Positions 4,946 through 8,448 of a DNA stretch of 8,448 bases are shown piece after piece. The notes under the pieces were generated by a model, which did not search any database, was not told the DNA's origin, and was given only the letters and a program-made list of their open reading frames with translations. The position numbers and the translations under genes were made by a program. Source of the DNA: Chromatiales bacterium (lineage in GTDB: Bacteria; Pseudomonadota; Gammaproteobacteria; Chromatiales; Chromatiaceae); contig JAKSCN010000568.1 of assembly GCA_022360595.1 (NCBI GenBank), positions 1-8,448 on the forward strand, read 5' to 3'. Within the stretch, counting starts at the first letter, position 1. Each line of letters begins with the position of its first letter.

Positions 4946-6085
4946 ATGCTGCTCGTTAAGAAGGTAGATGTTGCAGATAACGAAAGAGCCTTCCTGTTTA
5001 AGAATAATCGTTTTGTAGATGTCCTTGAGCCAGGAAGGTATAGCTATTTTGATTTTCTCAGCACAGTGAAGGCAGAGCGTTTTGATATTACCGAGCGTGA
5101 ACTTGACCATAAGTTGGGTAAGTTGTTAGTCGGTGCCTATTTTGAGCAGACCAACAAACACCTGCAGGCGATACAGTTGAGTGACTATGAAGTGGGTTTA
5201 CTCTATGCCGATGGGCAGTTGGTCGATATTGTTGCGCCGGGCAACTTCAAAATATACTGGAAAGGTGTTGAGAAGATCGATCTTAGGCGAGTGGATATCT
5301 CAGATAACTTTTCAGTGCCTGAGCAACTGCTGGGTTTACTGGGACGTAGCCATAATGCAAAGCTGCAGCGCTCTGCCGGCCAGGCTATCTATTACACTGA
5401 GGTTGAGGATAATCACCTCGGAGTTCTGGTCGTGAACGGCAAGATTGAGACCCTGCTCCAGCCGGGCAATTACGGCTTCTGGCGCTACAATCGCAGCGTA
5501 GCGGTGAAGCATATCGATTTGAGATTACAGAACATAGAGGTCACTGGCCAGGAAATTCTGACCAAGGATCGTGTCAGCCTGCGCTTGAATCTGTCAGCCA
5601 CCTATCGGGTGGAAGACCCTGAGCAGGCACTGTCCAAGCTGGCCGATTTCAATGACTATCTCTATCGGGAGTTTCAGCTTCAACTGCGCCAGGTAGTGGG
5701 TACGCAGACACTTGATGAACTGCTGAAGAATAAAGATGCCATCAATCAGATGATGATTGACGGTATTCGCAGTAAGGTTGCGGAGTACGGTATCTCAGTG
5801 AAAAGTGTTGGGCTACGCGACATTATTCTGCCGGGTGATATGAAGACCATTCTGAATCAGGTGGTAGAAGCTGAGAAGTCAGCTGAAGCCAATCTAATCA
5901 AGCGGCGGGAAGAGACTGCAGCGACCCGTTCACTGCATAACACTGCCAAGATGATGGAGGGTAGCCCAACCCTAATGCGTTTGAAGGAGCTTGAAGTACT
6001 GGAGAAAGTGACTGAGCGTATCGGGAATATCAATGTCTACTCAGGTCTTGAAGGTGTTATGAAGGACCTGATAAAAGTGCCTTAG
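4946..6085 (+). CDS. Slipin (SPFH/band-7/stomatin family) linked to the rtc operon
   Basis: Residues from about 153 to 315 form an SPFH domain, with HIDLRLQNIEV (189-199), QEILTKDRVSLRLNLSATYRV (202-222, very close to stomatin), an EF.LQLRQVVG.QTLDELL block (242-260) and the GI.V.SVGLRDIILP segment (282-296). An alpha-helical tail with KSAEANLIKRREETAATRS (311-329) follows. Unlike stomatins it has no N-terminal hydrophobic hairpin or transmembrane helix. Instead, two extra copies of the short beta motif that opens the SPFH domain precede it (residues 9-52 and 78-127, compared with 153-204). The protein may act as a cytosolic or peripheral oligomer. It lies on the same strand as rtcBA, is separated from them by the tRNA-like region, and ends at a clean terminator, so it is probably the last gene of the RtcR regulon here. 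Its biochemical role is unknown; a scaffold or membrane-linked quality-control role is only a guess. Confidence 0.88.
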   Translation: MLLVKKVDVADNERAFLFKNNRFVDVLEPGRYSYFDFLSTVKAERFDITERELDHKLGKLLVGAYFEQTNKHLQAIQLSDYEVGLLYADGQLVDIVAPGNFKIYWKGVEKIDLRRVDISDNFSVPEQLLGLLGRSHNAKLQRSAGQAIYYTEVEDNHLGVLVVNGKIETLLQPGNYGFWRYNRSVAVKHIDLRLQNIEVTGQEILTKDRVSLRLNLSATYRVEDPEQALSKLADFNDYLYREFQLQLRQVVGTQTLDELLKNKDAINQMMIDGIRSKVAEYGISVKSVGLRDIILPGDMKTILNQVVEAEKSAEANLIKRREETAATRSLHNTAKMMEGSPTLMRLKELEVLEKVTERIGNINVYSGLEGVMKDLIKVP

Positions 6086-6089
6086 GCGG

Positions 6090-6115
6090 CGAGGAGCTTC
6101 GGCTCCTCGTTGTTT
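6090..6115 (+). terminator. Intrinsic terminator of the rtc-slipin operon
   Basis: CGAGGAGC, the tetraloop TTCG and GCTCCTCG form a perfect 8-bp stem followed by TTGTTT, starting five bases after the slipin stop. In the reverse direction no T-run follows the stem, so it serves the plus-strand operon and not the convergent mgtE. Confidence 0.9.
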
Positions 6116-6140
6116 AGGTAGTTAAGCTGAGGCTGAGAGA

Positions 6141-7502
6141 TTACAGCAGATACAGCGTCGCCAAACCCAGAAAGGCAAGAAAGCCTACAATATCCGTAAC
6201 CGTAGTCAGTAGTACTGAGCCCGCCAGTGCCGGGTCTATCCCTACTTTATCCAGCGCCAGGGGCAGAATAGCGCCAGTTAATGCGGCAAAGATCAGGTTG
6301 ATGGTGATCGCTGCGGCGATCAATATCGCTATGTCACTGCTGTTGAACCAGAGGCCCGCTATCACGGCGACTACCGCCGCCCAGATGATGCTGTTGAGTG
6401 CACCCACTGCCAGCTCTTTCAATACCAGCCAGCGAGTGTTGCTGCCCGAAAGCTGCCCCAGTGCGATACCGCGAATGGTGAGAGTCAGTGTTTGACTGCC
6501 GGCGATACCCCCCATGCTGGCGACAATGGGCATGAGTACCGCCAGGGCGACCACCTTTTCGATGGTCTCTTCAAACATGCCGATCACCCAGGAGGCGAGA
6601 AAGGCGGTAATCAGGTTGATGCCGAGCCAGACTGCGCGGCGCTGGGTAGAGATCAGCACCGGTGCGAACATATCTTCGTCTTCCGACAGACCCGCTTGCC
6701 CCATGAATTGATGCTCCCCTTCTTCACGGATCACATCGACCACGTCGTCGACAGTGATACGGCCGATCAGAATGCCTTCGTCATCCACTACCGGGGCGGA
6801 GATCAGGTCGTGCTGTTCGAAACGGTTGGCAACCTGGCCATCTTCCCAACTGGCGGGGATTGGCTTCTGGTCAAGAGACATTACCTCGGCAACGGTATCA
6901 TCCGGGTCGTGGGTCACCAATATGGTGAGTGGCAGTACCCCCAGGTATTTGCCGTCGCGGTTGACCACCATGAGGTTGTCGGTGTGCTCCGGGATCTGCT
7001 CCTTGAGGCGGCGCAGATAGCGCATCACGACATCCAGTGTCACCTCGGGGCGCACGGTGATGGTGTCCGGGTTCATCAAGCCGCCGGCGGTATCCTCCGG
7101 GAAGGAGAGTACGGACTCCAGGCGTTGGCGGTTCTGCTGGTCGAGAGAGGCGATGATTTCGCGGGTGATGGCGAATGGCATCTCCTGGATCAGGTCAGCC
7201 AGGTCGTCGGTATCCAGGCCGGAGGAGGCAGCCAGCAGCTCCTCGCGGTTCATTTTGCTGATCAGATCGGCCCGGACCTCATCGGTGAGGTGGACCAGTA
7301 CCTCACCATCCAGCTCCTCGTCCACCATGCCCCAGAGAATTTCACGCTCGGTGAGAGGGAGGGCTTCAAGCAGATGGGCGATTTCACCCGGGCGCAGCGC
7401 GTTGAGCATGCGGCTGGCCTGGCGCAAAGCGCCACTATCCAGTGCCTGCTGGAGCCGCTCCAGACGGGTATCCTCCTGATTGTTGATGGCGACATCAGAC
7501 AT
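6141..7502 (-). CDS. mgtE: MgtE-family magnesium transporter
   Basis: MgtE is a homodimeric, Mg2+-gated channel for Mg2+ uptake in the inner membrane. The 453 residues match the family. Residues 15-135 form the helical N domain (with FPEDTAGGLMNPDTITV at its end). CBS domains 1 and 2 lie at about 140-200 and 205-260 (SAPVVDDEGILIGRITVDDV). The plug helix leads to five membrane segments from about residue 290 to the end. The pore-associated segment is GGIAGSQTLTLTIRG (331-345, where many homologues have GGNAGNQ). D437, in TTVTDIVGF, is the probable equivalent of the selectivity aspartate D432 of the Thermus protein. The ATG at 7500-7502 has only a weak upstream GAGGG. It follows ptsI on the same strand after 129 bp, an arrangement known in bacteria with a minimal regulatory PTS, where it may form an operon with ptsI. 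Confidence 0.96.
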   Translation of the reverse strand: MSDVAINNQEDTRLERLQQALDSGALRQASRMLNALRPGEIAHLLEALPLTEREILWGMVDEELDGEVLVHLTDEVRADLISKMNREELLAASSGLDTDDLADLIQEMPFAITREIIASLDQQNRQRLESVLSFPEDTAGGLMNPDTITVRPEVTLDVVMRYLRRLKEQIPEHTDNLMVVNRDGKYLGVLPLTILVTHDPDDTVAEVMSLDQKPIPASWEDGQVANRFEQHDLISAPVVDDEGILIGRITVDDVVDVIREEGEHQFMGQAGLSEDEDMFAPVLISTQRRAVWLGINLITAFLASWVIGMFEETIEKVVALAVLMPIVASMGGIAGSQTLTLTIRGIALGQLSGSNTRWLVLKELAVGALNSIIWAAVVAVIAGLWFNSSDIAILIAAAITINLIFAALTGAILPLALDKVGIDPALAGSVLLTTVTDIVGFLAFLGLATLYLL

Positions 7503-7631
7503 GCAGCTCAGGCCCTCGGAAAAGGAAAGGTGTAGGGTGGTCTATTGCTAATATTTTAACAGCTAGGGCCGATTACAGGGAGTGGCCTGTTGCTATTTAT
7601 TACGTTAAAGATCGATGGTGTTGCTGCAGAA

Positions 7632-8448
7632 TTAGTAAGTTGGTGGGCATATCTCCGCCAGCAGGGCAGTGACATCGGCTTGATGCAGGTTGGCAAACAG
7701 TTGTTCGGTTTTATTGCGTAGATTGTTGCTATCCAGGCCTTGCAGCAGGCTTTTGACTTCGAGTAGGGCGCCGGGTTGCATGCTGAACTCCTGCAGCCCC
7801 ATACCGAGCAGCAGGGGGATATAGCGTGGATCTCCGGCCATTTCACCGCACATGCTGACCGGTTTGTTGTAGTGGCGGCCTGCGTCGATCACCATTTTGA
7901 TCAATCGCAGAATGGCGGGGTGCAGCGGATCGAACAGGTAGTTGACCTCATCGTCCACCCGGTCGATGGCCAGGGTGTATTGAATCAGGTCGTTGGTGCC
8001 GATAGAGAGGAAATCGAGCACTTGGGCAAAGCTGTCAGCGGCCAGGGCAGCGGCGGGCACCTCAACCATACCTCCCAGGGGGATGTTGGGGGCGAAGGGT
8101 ATGCCGTCTTTCTTAAGACTCTGTTGTGCTTCCAGCAGATAACTTTTGAGGGTGCTCACTTCAGATAGGCTGGAAAGCATCGGGATCATGATACGCACCG
8201 GGCCGTGGGCCGAGGCGCGCAGTATGGCGCGTAGTTGGGGTAGGAATAGCTGCGGTTCTTTGATGCAGAGTCGAATAGCCCTTAGCCCCAGGGCTGGGTT
8301 GCAGACCAGGCTGTCGCCACCGCCGCAGCCGTCCACCTGCTTATCGGCGCCGAGATCAAGGGTGCGGATGGTTACCGGTATACCATTAAGCCCTTCGACG
8401 ACCGAACGGTAGGCGTTGTAGTGCTCATCCTCGTCCGGGGCGCTGTCG
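7632..8448 (-). CDS. ptsI: Phosphoenolpyruvate-protein phosphotransferase (PTS enzyme I), C-terminal part
   Basis: Enzyme I takes phosphate from PEP and passes it to HPr. Only the last 271 residues are present; the frame stays open to the window edge, so the gene is cut at its 5' end and an in-frame GTG at 8336 is internal. The PEP-binding barrel is clear: VTIRTLDLGADK at the start, NPALGLRAIRLC, MIPMLSSLSEV, GGMVEVPAAAL, FLSIGTNDLIQYTLAIDR and the active-site cysteine in PVSMCGEMAGDP (codon at 7848-7850). The C-terminus continues about 50 residues beyond the NPALG-to-GAL barrel core, as usual. Missing from view are the HPr-binding domain and the phospho-histidine domain. HPr and an EIIA-Man gene would be expected upstream. 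PtsP (EI-Ntr) is the alternative; the visible half does not exclude it. Confidence 0.93.
   Translation of the reverse strand, partial: DSAPDEDEHYNAYRSVVEGLNGIPVTIRTLDLGADKQVDGCGGGDSLVCNPALGLRAIRLCIKEPQLFLPQLRAILRASAHGPVRIMIPMLSSLSEVSTLKSYLLEAQQSLKKDGIPFAPNIPLGGMVEVPAAALAADSFAQVLDFLSIGTNDLIQYTLAIDRVDDEVNYLFDPLHPAILRLIKMVIDAGRHYNKPVSMCGEMAGDPRYIPLLLGMGLQEFSMQPGALLEVKSLLQGLDSNNLRNKTEQLFANLHQADVTALLAEICPPTY

Noticed and set aside
6492..7535. A 347-codon open frame on the plus strand opposite mgtE
   Set aside because: It is antisense to a clear MgtE gene, and its His/Asp/Gly-rich translation is typical of the complement of a GC-biased coding frame.

Overview
The window looks like a chromosomal segment of a gammaproteobacterium of moderate GC content. 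The RtcR, RtcB and RtcA proteins closely resemble the Escherichia coli proteins as I recall them. The ptsI-mgtE neighbourhood is of the kind found with minimal, regulatory PTS systems in gamma- and betaproteobacteria. The exact genus cannot be read from the sequence.

Layout: (1) 1-147 is the C-terminal end of a small membrane protein, followed by about 160 bp of non-coding DNA with two hairpins, one of which fits a terminator for rtcR. (2) 305-1894 (minus) is rtcR, a sigma-54 activator with a CARF sensor domain, probably starting at a TTG codon. (3) 1895-2110 is an AT-rich divergent promoter region with a very good sigma-54 -24/-12 promoter facing rtcB. (4) 2111-4375 holds rtcB and rtcA, 15 bp apart. 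(5) 4376-4945 is about 570 bp without a credible gene but rich in RNA structure. It contains one nearly complete tRNA cloverleaf with odd features (apparent anticodon AAU, mismatched first acceptor pair, no CCA). Directly after it lies a second, reduced tRNA-like element in which a C(UUCG)G hairpin stands where the anticodon arm should be. More hairpins, some mutually exclusive, follow. (6) 4946-6085 is a slipin (SPFH/band-7) gene with a strong Shine-Dalgarno and a clean intrinsic terminator behind it. (7) On the minus strand are mgtE (6141-7502) and the C-terminal part of ptsI (7632 to the window end).

How it fits together: RtcR is known in Salmonella to be activated by 5' tRNA fragments ending in 2',3'-cyclic phosphate. 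RtcB ligates 2',3'-cyclic-phosphate/3'-phosphate ends to 5'-OH ends, and RtcA makes cyclic phosphates. Here the same sigma-54 promoter appears to drive rtcB, rtcA, a tRNA-mimic RNA segment and a slipin, because I see no convincing terminator before the one after the slipin gene. The tRNA-like pair inside an operon that senses and repairs broken tRNA is the most interesting feature. It could be a bacterial Y-RNA-like module, a decoy or sensor substrate, or decayed tRNA genes. The slipin, which lacks a membrane anchor and has a threefold N-terminal repeat, is the second point of interest. The mgtE-ptsI part is ordinary.
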